NCBI RefSeq assembly: GCF_001469895.1
Contig: NZ_LOPY01000039.1
Location: 124,001-188,000 of the forward strand
DNA length: 64,000 bases
Reading direction: 5' to 3'
DNA from: Pseudoalteromonas sp. XI10
Lineage (GTDB): Bacteria > Pseudomonadota > Gammaproteobacteria > Enterobacterales > Alteromonadaceae
How positions within the stretch are numbered: the first letter of the stretch is position 1; the number at the start of each line of letters is the position of its first letter. Positions 1 through 8,695 of the stretch are shown here, piece by piece. The position numbers and the translations under genes were made by a program. The notes under the pieces are model-generated. The model was given only the letters and a program-made list of their open reading frames with translations, was not told where the DNA came from and did not search any database.

Positions 1-1169
1 TTTTGTGCGTTTGGTAGTGCTGGTATCATACTCGCTTCAATGTAGGCTTCATCATGCAAAACGAGAATGTTACGTATGGTGTTTTCTAATTGGCGAACAT
101 TACCAGGCCAGCCATAGCTCAAAAATAGATTTTTAACGCCTTCTGACATGCCTTTGTATGCACGGCCTTCTTCTTTACTTATTTTTTTAAATAATGCATC
201 GGCAATTTCGATCACATCTTTGCCACGCTGATTCAACGGTGGTAAGGCAATAGGGATAACATGTAGGCGATAATATAAGTCTTCACGAAAACGGCCTTCT
301 TGCACTTCTAATAATGGGTCGCGGTTGGTGGCGCACACAAAGCGCACATCAACTTTAACTTCTTTTTCGCTGCCTACCTGCTGGTAACAACCAGTTTGAA
401 TAAAGCGCAGTAGCTTACTTTGCAGATTGATGTCCATTTCACATAGTTCATCTAAAAACAACGTACCACCGTCAGCTTGGCCAGCCGCCCCTTCACGATT
501 GGCAATCGCGCCAGTGAACGCCCCTTTTAAGTGACCAAATATTTCACTTTCGATTAGATCTTTTGGTATTGCTGCACAGTTAAGGGCTACAAAGGGTTTA
601 TTCGCACGCGGTGACGCTAAATGTACTGCACGGGCGCACAGCTCTTTACCTGTCCCGCTTTCACCAGTGATAAACACAGTGGCTTTACTTGCAGATGCTG
701 ATTTTATGATTTGGTAAACAGATTGCATTTCTGATGAGCTACCAATCAAATCATAGTATTTACCGTTCTCGTAAGTTGTTTGATAGCTTTTGACTGTTTG
801 TTTTAAATCTTTAAGTTTTAATGCGTTGTTTACTGTAATGCGAAAACGATCGGCTTCGATTGGTTTTTCTAGAAAGTCACTGGCACCGAGTTTAATGGCT
901 TTGATTGCCATTTCTTTAGTGGCATGCCCTGTTAAAACAATCACTTGTGGAGCTGAGTCTGGGTCTAAAGAGGATAAAATATCTAGCCCGTTCATATCTG
1001 GCAGCATAACATCTAAAATCACTAAATCAGGCTCAAATTCCTGTAGTGCAACGACGGCTTGTTCGCCATTGTAGGCAATGCGTGTTTCGACCCCGGTTGG
1101 GATCAAATATGATTGGTACATCAGCGCTAGCGACTCTGTATCTTCAACAATGAGTATTTTAGGTGGCAT
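1..1169 (-). CDS. Sigma-54-dependent response regulator, LuxO/SypG type (3' end outside window)
   Basis: Transcriptional activator of sigma-54 promoters, cut by the left edge after about 389 residues. The N-terminal receiver domain (about 5-120) has the acidic pair E9-D10, the phosphoacceptor D53 in VILDVMLP and a Lys in EKPIEADR. The AAA+ domain (about 145-375) shows Walker A GESGTGKE, the sigma-54 contact loop GAFTGA and Walker B GGTLFLDE. The C-terminal Fis-type DNA-binding domain lies beyond the window. The start at 1169 has an AAGGAAG ribosome site. It follows the SypE-like gene by 103 bp, in the same orientation. The sequence is closest in my memory to Vibrio LuxO and SypG, and the V. 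fischeri syp cluster also encodes its own sigma-54 activator. The family is certain; equivalence to SypG is inferred from context and from the palindromes upstream of the locus promoters. Confidence 0.93.
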   Translation of the reverse strand, partial: MPPKILIVEDTESLALMYQSYLIPTGVETRIAYNGEQAVVALQEFEPDLVILDVMLPDMNGLDILSSLDPDSAPQVIVLTGHATKEMAIKAIKLGASDFLEKPIEADRFRITVNNALKLKDLKQTVKSYQTTYENGKYYDLIGSSSEMQSVYQIIKSASASKATVFITGESGTGKELCARAVHLASPRANKPFVALNCAAIPKDLIESEIFGHLKGAFTGAIANREGAAGQADGGTLFLDELCEMDINLQSKLLRFIQTGCYQQVGSEKEVKVDVRFVCATNRDPLLEVQEGRFREDLYYRLHVIPIALPPLNQRGKDVIEIADALFKKISKEEGRAYKGMSEGVKNLFLSYGWPGNVRQLENTIRNILVLHDEAYIEASMIPALPNAQ

Positions 1170-1272
1170 TAAAGACTTCCTTTATTATCGTTTTATGCTG
1201 AGATAAAGTGATTATTTAACAGTTCCTTATTAGTAGCTTAGTGCGTATTTGACCGGTTTGTAAACTCAAACT

Positions 1273-2730
1273 TTAGTGTTTATTGATCACAATTAATGAG
1301 GCATCGTCTATTTCAGCAGTTAACTCAACCTGGCTTGCCTGCCAAAGTGCATAAGCAAACTCTTCACTTTGCACATTTTCGTCAGTTAATTTAGTAATAA
1401 TTTGGTCTACATCGCTTAATTGCTGATTATCAAGCCAACCATCGGTGAATAATAAAATGTGTTCAACGTCATTTAAGTCATAACTATAATGTTGATAAAC
1501 ATGATCATCACTAAGGCCAAGTAAGGGATCAGTACCGCTTAGCTGGATCAATTTGCCATTTTTGGTTATCACACAGGGGGCTGGGTGGCCTGCGTTAAAC
1601 CAGTGAAGTGTGTTATTTTCAATAAAACTTATTAGTAAAGTGACTAAACTAGTTTTACATAACCGCTGTTCATACAGGGCTTGGTTTAAGGTTGTTAAAA
1701 CGTTTTGTAATGGGATTTCTGTCGCTAAACAACCACTTAAAAAGCCCTTTATGGCAAAACTTTCTTTTAGTGCTGTTATACCGTGCCCCATCATATCGCC
1801 AATGATCACAGGCGTTTGCTGCTGGTGGGGGTACATACAAAAATCACCACCATTTTGGCTGATAATAGAGCCAAAATTATAGGCATTAAACTCCCCTATT
1901 TTTTGCCTTGTTTGCATGCGCTCTTCGTTAATTAAATACTTTAATGCGGAAAAACGATGCACAATGCGCTCAATACTCTGCAATAAGCGAGTTTTGCTAA
2001 CGGGTTTTACTAAATAATCATCAACCCCTAACAGGTTTATACGTTTTATAAGTTCTTCACTGTCATCACCTGTCAGCATAACCACAGATAAATTAGTTTT
2101 TAGGTTAGATTGATTGAGTTTTTTAAGTAAAGGCTCACTGGTGCCATTTTTCAGTTTATGATCAAGCAATAAAATTGTTGCCCCAGAGGTGAGAATTTCT
2201 TGCCACCCCGATTCACTATCCTCACAGCAAATAACCTGAAAATGCTCAGATAAATAAGCATTCAGTAAAGCAAGTTGTGCCTTATCATCATCTATGTATA
2301 TAAGCGTGGGTCGTTTATCGATATTGGTTAAACAAAAAGAGAATGTATTCTGCTGGCCGACAGTTTTATAACAAGCATTTGGAAAGTAATGCTTGATGAG
2401 TGCAACGCCCATACCCCCTTCCACTAATTCACCACTGTCTAATTGCCACCCTGATGCTTGTTGATTAAATAAATCATAGCTTGGCATGCTGTCTTTAAAT
2501 TCTATTAGCAGCTGTTTATCGGGCAGTTTATGCATAGCAAACTGCACATTCATTGACGTTTCTTGGCTATGGCGTAACAGATTAGTTAGGTATTCGGTTG
2601 CTACTAAACCTGCTGCATCAATATCTTGATTTTTCACACTGATCGCCGTTAAAACATGTTTTAAAATATGGCGGATCTCACTGACTGTAGGCCAGTCTAA
2701 ACTAAATGATTTTTGATATAAGCAGTCCAT
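1273..2730 (-). CDS. SypE-like three-domain regulator: RsbW-type kinase, receiver, PP2C phosphatase
   Basis: Predicted partner-switching protein that both phosphorylates and dephosphorylates a STAS antagonist. Residues about 1-138 form a GHKL/RsbW-type kinase with an N-box EYLTNLLRH and a glycine-rich GGMGVALI. Residues about 141-260 form a receiver with DDD, phosphoacceptor D190 in LLLDHKL and Lys in LVKPVS. Residues about 290-485 form a SpoIIE/PP2C phosphatase with GGDF, GDMMGHG and FTDGWLD. This order matches V. fischeri SypE, which controls the STAS protein SypA. The upstream ATPase gene ends in TTGA at 2739, so a TTG start at 2742 is possible; ATG at 2730 is preferred. The candidate partner is the STAS protein at 6368-6688, encoded at the head of the same gene set. 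Confidence 0.88.
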   Translation of the reverse strand: MDCLYQKSFSLDWPTVSEIRHILKHVLTAISVKNQDIDAAGLVATEYLTNLLRHSQETSMNVQFAMHKLPDKQLLIEFKDSMPSYDLFNQQASGWQLDSGELVEGGMGVALIKHYFPNACYKTVGQQNTFSFCLTNIDKRPTLIYIDDDKAQLALLNAYLSEHFQVICCEDSESGWQEILTSGATILLLDHKLKNGTSEPLLKKLNQSNLKTNLSVVMLTGDDSEELIKRINLLGVDDYLVKPVSKTRLLQSIERIVHRFSALKYLINEERMQTRQKIGEFNAYNFGSIISQNGGDFCMYPHQQQTPVIIGDMMGHGITALKESFAIKGFLSGCLATEIPLQNVLTTLNQALYEQRLCKTSLVTLLISFIENNTLHWFNAGHPAPCVITKNGKLIQLSGTDPLLGLSDDHVYQHYSYDLNDVEHILLFTDGWLDNQQLSDVDQIITKLTDENVQSEEFAYALWQASQVELTAEIDDASLIVINKH

Positions 2731-2738
2731 ACAGGTTC

Positions 2739-3437
2739 TCAATAAGGTAAAAACAACCAGCGCTGTTTAATAACTTTGTTTAATAAGTACTCTGTGAGTT
2801 TAGGCCATTTTGGTTGAAACGCTTTGAGCGTTTTCACGATGCGGCTACCCAATGGAGCAAACTGATGCTGCGCAACAACAATCTTTACGTTATTGACGCC
2901 TGCGTGTTCTAAATTTGCCATACCGTGACATAAAGCTTCTTCGTCGTTATAACCAAGCGATACCGTTAAAAATGTCAGTTCGGTACATAAACTAAGCGCA
3001 TGCAGCGGTACGTTACCGCGATTACATTTAAGAGCTGGGCTCATATCTAAAAATATATAGTCATACTCTTGTTTTATGCGTTCTATTGCATCATTAAGTA
3101 CGCTTTTATTTTTCACCGATTCAAGCTCTTTAAGGTGCGCCATGGTGAGCAGGTCTACCTGCTCAGTATTGATGATATTCAGCTGACAAGAAATATCACT
3201 AAAGCACCAAGACTCTGGTTTTTTTGGTTCATCAAACTTAAATGGATTTAACGGATTTAAGTCGATTATAAGCACTTTGGCAGCTTGCAAACTTAAGCGC
3301 TGTGCAACACTAGCACAAAGTGATGTAGAGCCTTCGTTGCCGGTTAACGAAATAAAGCAGATGCAACGGGCTTTACTGTTATCTATTTCGTTACACACGG
3401 CTTCAAGTTCTTGGTATTGCGCTGGTATTAGTTTCAT
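2739..3437 (-). CDS. CpsD/SypD-like P-loop ATPase with degenerate Walker A
   Basis: ParA/BY-kinase-type ATPase of polysaccharide export, about 232 residues. The Walker A region reads SLTGNEGSTS, so the family lysine (GxGKST) is replaced by serine. Walker A' is VLIIDLNPLNP and Walker B is YIFLDMSP. No tyrosine-rich C-terminal tail is visible, the protein ending in WLFLPY. In the family such proteins energise or gate chain export with a Wzz-type partner. Here the missing lysine and tail argue against a standard autokinase, so a structural or regulatory role is possible. Its ATG overlaps the stop of the export gene (ATGA), which indicates translational coupling. Family assignment is fairly sure; catalytic activity is doubtful. 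Confidence 0.8.
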   Translation of the reverse strand: MKLIPAQYQELEAVCNEIDNSKARCICFISLTGNEGSTSLCASVAQRLSLQAAKVLIIDLNPLNPFKFDEPKKPESWCFSDISCQLNIINTEQVDLLTMAHLKELESVKNKSVLNDAIERIKQEYDYIFLDMSPALKCNRGNVPLHALSLCTELTFLTVSLGYNDEEALCHGMANLEHAGVNNVKIVVAQHQFAPLGSRIVKTLKAFQPKWPKLTEYLLNKVIKQRWLFLPY

Positions 3438-5500
3438 AAGCCCACCACTAAAGCTACAACAGTAATAAAATCTAAGAAGTTTGATTTAAACTGGCTCATT
3501 AAATCTTGGCCTTTGTCTGGTACATATAAAGTATCGCCAGCACGTAACACAGGGATATACGCTGAGTTAGGGTTTTTAACGAATTCTTCTAAATCAAATA
3601 CACGAGACTGTTCTTTACAGCATGAATGATTTACGACAACGATTTTGTCGATAAGCGCTGAGCTTGATGGGCCGCCCGCTTCTGCTAGTACGTCAAGTAC
3701 CGTCATAGTGTCATCAAAGCTGTAACGACCTGGCTTTTCAACAGCACCCATGATGCGAACTACTTGCTCTTTTGGCGTACGTAACCAGTCTTTATCTTTT
3801 TCTGGGATATAGATGGTATCGCCCGGTAAAACGTGTGGAAATAAGGTTTCATCACCGGTTTCAAAATACAGTGCAAGGTTTAATTTACTGACTCTTGCTG
3901 CATTGCCGTTACGATGAGTAATACGAATATTGCGTAAGTCAGCGTTATCTGTAGGGCCATCAGCAGCGGCTAAAATGTCGATAAAGTGCATATTTGTATT
4001 AAATGCATAGCGACCTGGTGAGCCCACCTGACCCATAATGTAAATAGACTTGCTTGATTCTTGACGGATCCATTGAGATTTATTGTCTGCAGGGTCAACC
4101 GGTAACTCTTCAACAATAATGGTATCGCCAGCCATTAAACTTGGCAGTTCATATTTGCCCGAATCATTAATAGTGTATTGCTCTAAATCGAAACGTTTGG
4201 TCACCTCACCGTTTCTTACAATTTTAATATCATTGATATTGGCACCCTTAGTTGGGCCACCGGCATGAGCAAGTAAATCGGTAAAGTCCATTTCAGGGCT
4301 CCACTCATAACGACCCGGAGATAAAATGGCACCGATAATTTTGATGGCACGTTTTGGCGGTACTTTTAACCAGCTTTTTTCGTTTTGATCGGTTTTCTCT
4401 GGTACAAAAATCACATCGCCCGGGTTAAGGCTTGGCACTTTTACTGTAACTATGCCTTCGCTGTAACCTTGTAAGTCAAATAAGATGCTTTCTCCTGCTG
4501 GAGTTAAGATTTTAATCTGACGAGTTTCAGCAAAACGGGTTGGGCCACCTGCATTAGCCAGAATATCTAAAAAGCTGGTGCTTTCGCCTGCTTCATAAGC
4601 GCCCGGCTTTTGTACTTCGCCCATGATATAAACTGTTCTTGAAGTGGTATTTACATCATCCACCATAATAGGCACATAAATAGTAGAACCCGCTTTTAGC
4701 TCTGGCATAGTGTCGTTATTAGGTTTATCTAAATACGCTTTTAAATCGAACACGACAGGGGTTTTATCTACGATAACGCGAATTTTGGTTACATCTGCAT
4801 AGCGGGTTACACCCTCAGCACGCATTAGCGCATCAAGTACACTCATGTTTTCTTTAAATGAAAAGCTACCAGGGTTGTGCACCTCACCAAGCAAAGTAAT
4901 AGCACTGTTATCACTTGCATCACCTGACGCACTTAAGGTTTGTGCATCAAAGTCAATTTGTACGTTACCTAACAGCGGAGACACTGGCACAAAGACTGTG
5001 TCAGCACTTTGTAATGCAGGTAATAAGTCAATGTTGCCTGAATCTAAGTAGGCTTTATAGTTAAACTCAATCATCTCGGTGCCACGGCGAATTTGTAAGC
5101 GGTCTAATTGAGCGCCTGGTTTTAAGCCTCCAGCACGGGCGATGACCATTTGAATGTTGCCATCTTTAGGAATACTTACTTGTGATGGGTCGTTCACATA
5201 GCCCATAACATTGATGAAAATATCTCGTGAATGAATTTCGACATAAAAGTCATCCATCGCCACATACATTTCACTTAATGCTGTGCGTAGCTGGCTTTGT
5301 ACATCATCTAGCTGTAAGCCTGCTACTTTAAAACGACCTAGCTCTGGTAAGGTAATAGCCCCTTCTTTATCAACTTCAAACGGTTCGCTAAATTCAGCTT
5401 CGCCTGGTAGGTATAAGTAAAGTTTATTACCGACTTCAATCTCTTCAGCGAAAGTAGGTAACGTGAATATAAGTAAGCAAAGTAAGATTAACTGTTTCAT
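3434..5500 (-). CDS. SypC-like polysaccharide export protein with six SLBB repeats
   Basis: Outer-membrane or periplasmic polysaccharide export protein, about 688 residues. It has a signal peptide (MKQLILLCLLIFTLPTFAEE), a Poly_export N-terminal domain (about 20-100) and six SLBB repeats. Each repeat carries a [IV]xxxGxVxxPGxY-type start and a conserved AGGPT-like turn, and the final residues LDFITVVALVVGL could be a short membrane anchor. Wza-type proteins have one or two SLBB domains, so this is a long version, as in SypC-like and other multi-SLBB exporters. The start at 5500 has AAGGAG spaced properly, which excludes the earlier in-frame start at 5521. It lies directly after the OmpA-like lipoprotein gene and overlaps the ATPase gene. 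Confidence 0.9.
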   Translation of the reverse strand: MKQLILLCLLIFTLPTFAEEIEVGNKLYLYLPGEAEFSEPFEVDKEGAITLPELGRFKVAGLQLDDVQSQLRTALSEMYVAMDDFYVEIHSRDIFINVMGYVNDPSQVSIPKDGNIQMVIARAGGLKPGAQLDRLQIRRGTEMIEFNYKAYLDSGNIDLLPALQSADTVFVPVSPLLGNVQIDFDAQTLSASGDASDNSAITLLGEVHNPGSFSFKENMSVLDALMRAEGVTRYADVTKIRVIVDKTPVVFDLKAYLDKPNNDTMPELKAGSTIYVPIMVDDVNTTSRTVYIMGEVQKPGAYEAGESTSFLDILANAGGPTRFAETRQIKILTPAGESILFDLQGYSEGIVTVKVPSLNPGDVIFVPEKTDQNEKSWLKVPPKRAIKIIGAILSPGRYEWSPEMDFTDLLAHAGGPTKGANINDIKIVRNGEVTKRFDLEQYTINDSGKYELPSLMAGDTIIVEELPVDPADNKSQWIRQESSKSIYIMGQVGSPGRYAFNTNMHFIDILAAADGPTDNADLRNIRITHRNGNAARVSKLNLALYFETGDETLFPHVLPGDTIYIPEKDKDWLRTPKEQVVRIMGAVEKPGRYSFDDTMTVLDVLAEAGGPSSSALIDKIVVVNHSCCKEQSRVFDLEEFVKNPNSAYIPVLRAGDTLYVPDKGQDLMSQFKSNFLDFITVVALVVGL

Positions 5501-5501
5501 G

Positions 5502-6359
5502 TTATTGCTCCTTAGGACCATTTAAGATTTTGGTCCAGCTGGATAATGCATGTTTTTGTTTAGTGGCTTTATCGTCACTCATGTCGATAATAATTGCCTC
5601 TACTCGTCTATCTGAATGACGTTTTGAGCGTGAGTCAGGTTCGTCGCTGTACGGTGTTAAACTACCTTGCGTTAAGGTTGTTATTGTCGCAGGGTTTACA
5701 CCATAAATACCTAGCCAGTGTTTTACTGTTTCGGCACGCTTAAGTGCTAACTCATAGTTGTTTTGTTGCTGACCACTAATGTCAGCATGACCAACAAGCA
5801 GTAAGTTAACTTCATCAACTTGTTTAATTAAGTCAGCCGCTTGTGCTAAACGTGTGATGTATTTAGGAGTAACCTGAAAATCATTCAGCGAGAACTGGTT
5901 ATCACTATTTAAAAGCTCAGTTATCTGGTCTTTAAGTGATGCTGTCATGTTTTTTTCAGTATCAGTAACGCCTGCACATTGGCTCATCGCATTAACAGTT
6001 TCAAAGTGCTTCGCAAGCTGATTTAAACCGTGATAGTGAATAAGTAAATCATGCTCAGCATCAGACCACATTTGCGCTGCTATTAGGCGTCTTATACGGT
6101 TTTCGTATATTTGTGCTTTTAGCAGTTGTGCTGGCATACATTGCTGTATCCCTTGTGCTTTTAATAAATCTAACTTTAAAACATGATGTTCAAATTCGCT
6201 TAGCACCACGGTTTCTTGTGTGTCGTAAATCATCTCGTGTTGTTCATCAGTAAGCGGATAATTTTGATATTTTTCAGCCCAGCCTCCTTGCCCCTCATCA
6301 GGCCAAGAAGCACATCCACCAAGCGTTAGCAAAATGATTGTAAATAGTATGTGCTTCAT
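5502..6359 (-). CDS. OmpA-family lipoprotein, SypB-like
   Basis: Predicted outer-membrane lipoprotein of 285 residues with a peptidoglycan-binding OmpA C-terminal domain. The signal MKHILFTIILLTLGGC ends in a lipobox with Cys16. The central part (about 30-170) is helical and unassigned. The OmpA-like domain (about 175-270) shows LLVGHAD, an NYELALKRAE-type segment and the terminal SDRRVEAIII typical of the fold. It lies 8 bp after the STAS gene and 1 bp before the start of the export gene. SypB of V. fischeri occupies the same position (A-B-C). It probably anchors the export apparatus to the cell wall, which is inference from the fold. Confidence 0.87.
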   Translation of the reverse strand: MKHILFTIILLTLGGCASWPDEGQGGWAEKYQNYPLTDEQHEMIYDTQETVVLSEFEHHVLKLDLLKAQGIQQCMPAQLLKAQIYENRIRRLIAAQMWSDAEHDLLIHYHGLNQLAKHFETVNAMSQCAGVTDTEKNMTASLKDQITELLNSDNQFSLNDFQVTPKYITRLAQAADLIKQVDEVNLLLVGHADISGQQQNNYELALKRAETVKHWLGIYGVNPATITTLTQGSLTPYSDEPDSRSKRHSDRRVEAIIIDMSDDKATKQKHALSSWTKILNGPKEQ

Positions 6360-6367
6360 AAATCACC

Positions 6368-6688
6368 TCACGCGATATCAGCTTGTTCGATAAATGGAAT
6401 CGTCTTATCAACTCTTAATAGACTCATTAGTTTGTGTGGTTGCCCAGACACATTAAGCAGTGATAGCTTTTGCCCTTTTTTCTCAATGCGTTTGTATAGG
6501 AACACCATGGCACCAATGCCAGATGAATCAATAAACGTAGTAGAGCTAAAATCGAGTACCACACTTTGTTGTTTGCCGTGTGCAACTTCTTCAAACTGAT
6601 CTTTAAAGCCATCGACGGCTAGACCAGAAAAGTCACTAGGTAGTGAAATTAGTTTGGTATCGTTAGAAAATGATGTGTTGTTAGCCAT
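6368..6688 (-). CDS. STAS-domain anti-sigma-factor-antagonist-like protein, SypA-like
   Basis: Single STAS domain protein of 106 residues, the regulated partner in a partner-switching pair. The phosphorylation loop reads TFIDSSGIGAM, with serines 55 and 56 when translation begins at the ATG at 6688. That ATG has AAGG eight bases upstream; an in-frame GTG at 6697 is less likely. V. fischeri SypA is, as I recall, controlled at Ser56, which fits. It is the first gene of the A-B-C-D-E-G set and is preceded by a candidate sigma-54 promoter with two activator-type palindromes. Its target protein is not evident from sequence. The only RsbW-type kinase in the window is the SypE-like protein. Confidence 0.88.
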   Translation of the reverse strand: MANNTSFSNDTKLISLPSDFSGLAVDGFKDQFEEVAHGKQQSVVLDFSSTTFIDSSGIGAMVFLYKRIEKKGQKLSLLNVSGQPHKLMSLLRVDKTIPFIEQADIA

Positions 6689-6728
6689 GATCTTCACCTT
6701 AGTTAAATTGGTTAGTCATAGTAACTAG

Positions 6729-6744
6729 TACAACTAAAATGCCA
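6729..6744 (-). promoter_or_regulatory. Candidate sigma-54 promoter of the SypA-like operon
   Basis: On the minus strand the sequence TGGCATTTTAGTTGTA has GG and GT separated by exactly the 12 bases expected for -24/-12 sigma-54 elements (consensus TGGCAC-N5-TTGC). The -12 C is replaced by T. It lies about 41 bp upstream of the STAS start at 6688. Confidence 0.55.
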
Positions 6745-6785
6745 GTTTATAAGGTTTTGAAATTTAAAGGCTAAATGATGCAGCG

Positions 6786-6798
6786 ATGCATAATGCAA
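6786..6798. promoter_or_regulatory. LuxO/SypG-type palindrome, proximal
   Basis: ATGCATAATGCAA matches TTGCA-N3-TGCAA with one mismatch. It lies about 42 bp upstream of the candidate -24 box of the SypA-like operon, a normal place for a sigma-54 activator site. Confidence 0.55.
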
Positions 6799-6817
6799 TT
6801 AACTTTTTGCTGTTAAT

Positions 6818-6830
6818 TTGCATTATGCAA
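6818..6830. promoter_or_regulatory. LuxO/SypG-type palindrome, distal
   Basis: TTGCATTATGCAA is a perfect TTGCA-N3-TGCAA palindrome, 74 bp upstream of the candidate -24 box. With the proximal site it forms a larger inverted repeat (6787-6828), and the two centres are 32 bp apart, about three helical turns. It resembles LuxO sites of Vibrio qrr promoters as I remember them. Confidence 0.62.
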
Positions 6831-6874
6831 CGTGATTTGCTTAATTTATTTGGTAAAAAAGACGTGGATTGGTA

Positions 6875-8686
6875 TCACTGCCCTTTGCCTGTAAAGACAA
6901 CTTGTAATGTTTTAATCACAATTGAAAACTCAAGCTTCGCCCAAGCAAGAGGTGATGACATACTCAGTGAATAGGCGTAATCCCAGCCAATTTTACTACG
7001 TGCATCGTCTATGGTTTCGTCATAGCCGTTCATCACTTGAGCAAGACCAGAAATACCTGGTTTAACCCCGTAAGTACGCTGGCAAAAATAAGGAATGTCT
7101 TTTTCTAATTTACCATAAAACACAGGGCGCTCTGGTCTTGGGCCAATTAATGACATCTCGCCTTTAAGCACATTAATCAATTGCGGAAGTTCGTCAATTC
7201 GTGTTTTACGCATAAAGCGCCCTACTGCCGTTATTCTTGGGTCATCTTTACTGGCCCATACAGCACCAGAACGTGACTCAGCATCAACTACCATAGAGCG
7301 AAACTTATAAACATAAAATAACTCAACGAATTCATCTGAGCTTTCACCCACTCTTAGTTGCTTAAAAATGATAGGCCCTTTAGATGTAAGCTTTATAGCA
7401 AGCGCTGCAATTAAACATACAGGCCAAACTAGACTTAACGCAAATAAAGCGCCTGCAATATCTAAGCTTCGTTTTATGACTTTAATAACAGACTTTGTTT
7501 GTGCTTTACTCGCAGATTTTACACGTTGCCAAGGAGTGTCAAAGTAACCTTGTTCATAGCGAATGATCCCCCAAAGTGCTAAAAAGTAGCTATTTAAGAT
7601 GTAATTAACTTTATCGACGATAGGAATACGTTTTTTAAAGGCGAATATAGTTTTAACCGCTTGTACTGTATGAAGCGATAAAATGCTTGTAGCAATCAAT
7701 TGTGACCATACAGATTGCGTGACGATAGCTTCTATAAATACACAAGCATAAATACAGGCTAAAATAATTGGCATAACCCCACGTAATACTTTGTGCGAGA
7801 AAAAGTTCATACAAGTCCAGCCTAAACGCGGGTTAAGTAATATAAGCAGCGCTTTTATTTGTTGCCAATTACCGGCACCTAACCTTACACGACGTTTATA
7901 ATCTTCACTTTGCTCATCGCATTCGCGCTCGTAAATGACAACGTCTTCATCAACAACAGCTTTCCCGCCTTTGCTTAAAGCTTTCATTGATAGCACGAAG
8001 TCGTCGTTAATTGTGTTATTCTCTAATTCATTTGCATACTCAGCGCGCATTGCAAACATTGCCCCTGGTACGCCAATCACAGCGCCAAGGTTCGACTCTG
8101 ATTTTTTCACTTGGTTTTGGTACTGCCAGTAGGCTTTTTGCGCATCTGGTGCATTTTCATCTAAGGTGTAAACACCTGTCGAAATTGCCACTTGCGGATC
8201 ACTAAATTGCTTAGCTACTTTGTTTAATGCATCAATACTCAATAAAGCACTAACATCGGTGAACAGTAAAATATCATTGTGATATTTCGCCATCCCCATC
8301 AAGGTATTTAACCCTTGTACTTTCCCTTGGTTTTCATCACGATGGTGAAAATAACACTGCACGCCTTGCTTATGTAATACCTGCTGTGCTTTAAGAGCTT
8401 GTTGATAGCTTTTATCGGTGCAACCATCAAAATAAACATGAATAGAATAATGATGAGTGTCATATACCAGTGATGCTAGGTTATAAAGCTTTTCTGCAAT
8501 ATGCTGTTGTTCATTGTAAGCACACATCAAAACAGCAATATTCGGTGTGTAGTTGTCATCAAAAACGGTTTGCTTGCTTGGTTTTTTCTTTTTGCCTGCA
8601 ACACATTTTAGTAATAATGGGTAGCCAACATGATGATATGCAGCAATACACATTAAAATGATAAATAATGTAGTAAAAATAGTCAT
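6875..8686 (-). CDS. Fused GT2 glycosyltransferase and initiating phosphoglycosyl transferase (SypQ-SypR-like)
   Basis: A 603-residue membrane protein joining two enzymes that are separate genes (sypQ, sypR) in V. fischeri. The N-terminal half (about 1-380) is a GT2 glycosyltransferase with a membrane anchor, nucleotide-sugar motifs around YFDGCTDKS and LLFTDVSAL, and several membrane helices near 300-375. The C-terminal half (about 395-603) is a monotopic bacterial sugar transferase with KFRSM, the catalytic DE in RIDELPQLINV and LIGPRPERP. The latter starts repeat-unit synthesis by moving a sugar phosphate to undecaprenyl phosphate. The start has GGAG upstream. It is the last gene of the O-P-QR set, followed by 177 bp containing the SypA-operon control region. 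Confidence 0.9.
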   Translation of the reverse strand: MTIFTTLFIILMCIAAYHHVGYPLLLKCVAGKKKKPSKQTVFDDNYTPNIAVLMCAYNEQQHIAEKLYNLASLVYDTHHYSIHVYFDGCTDKSYQQALKAQQVLHKQGVQCYFHHRDENQGKVQGLNTLMGMAKYHNDILLFTDVSALLSIDALNKVAKQFSDPQVAISTGVYTLDENAPDAQKAYWQYQNQVKKSESNLGAVIGVPGAMFAMRAEYANELENNTINDDFVLSMKALSKGGKAVVDEDVVIYERECDEQSEDYKRRVRLGAGNWQQIKALLILLNPRLGWTCMNFFSHKVLRGVMPIILACIYACVFIEAIVTQSVWSQLIATSILSLHTVQAVKTIFAFKKRIPIVDKVNYILNSYFLALWGIIRYEQGYFDTPWQRVKSASKAQTKSVIKVIKRSLDIAGALFALSLVWPVCLIAALAIKLTSKGPIIFKQLRVGESSDEFVELFYVYKFRSMVVDAESRSGAVWASKDDPRITAVGRFMRKTRIDELPQLINVLKGEMSLIGPRPERPVFYGKLEKDIPYFCQRTYGVKPGISGLAQVMNGYDETIDDARSKIGWDYAYSLSMSSPLAWAKLEFSIVIKTLQVVFTGKGQ

Positions 8687-8695
8687 GGTTGGCTC

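Noticed and set aside
790..1074. Open frame on the plus strand inside the sigma-54 regulator gene
   Set aside because: It is antisense to a well-conserved receiver domain, has no ribosome site or family likeness, and is a mirror frame.
1170..1272. Sigma-54 promoter before the sigma-54 regulator gene
   Set aside because: A GG and GC pair exists but at a spacing of 10, not 12, and no palindrome is present.
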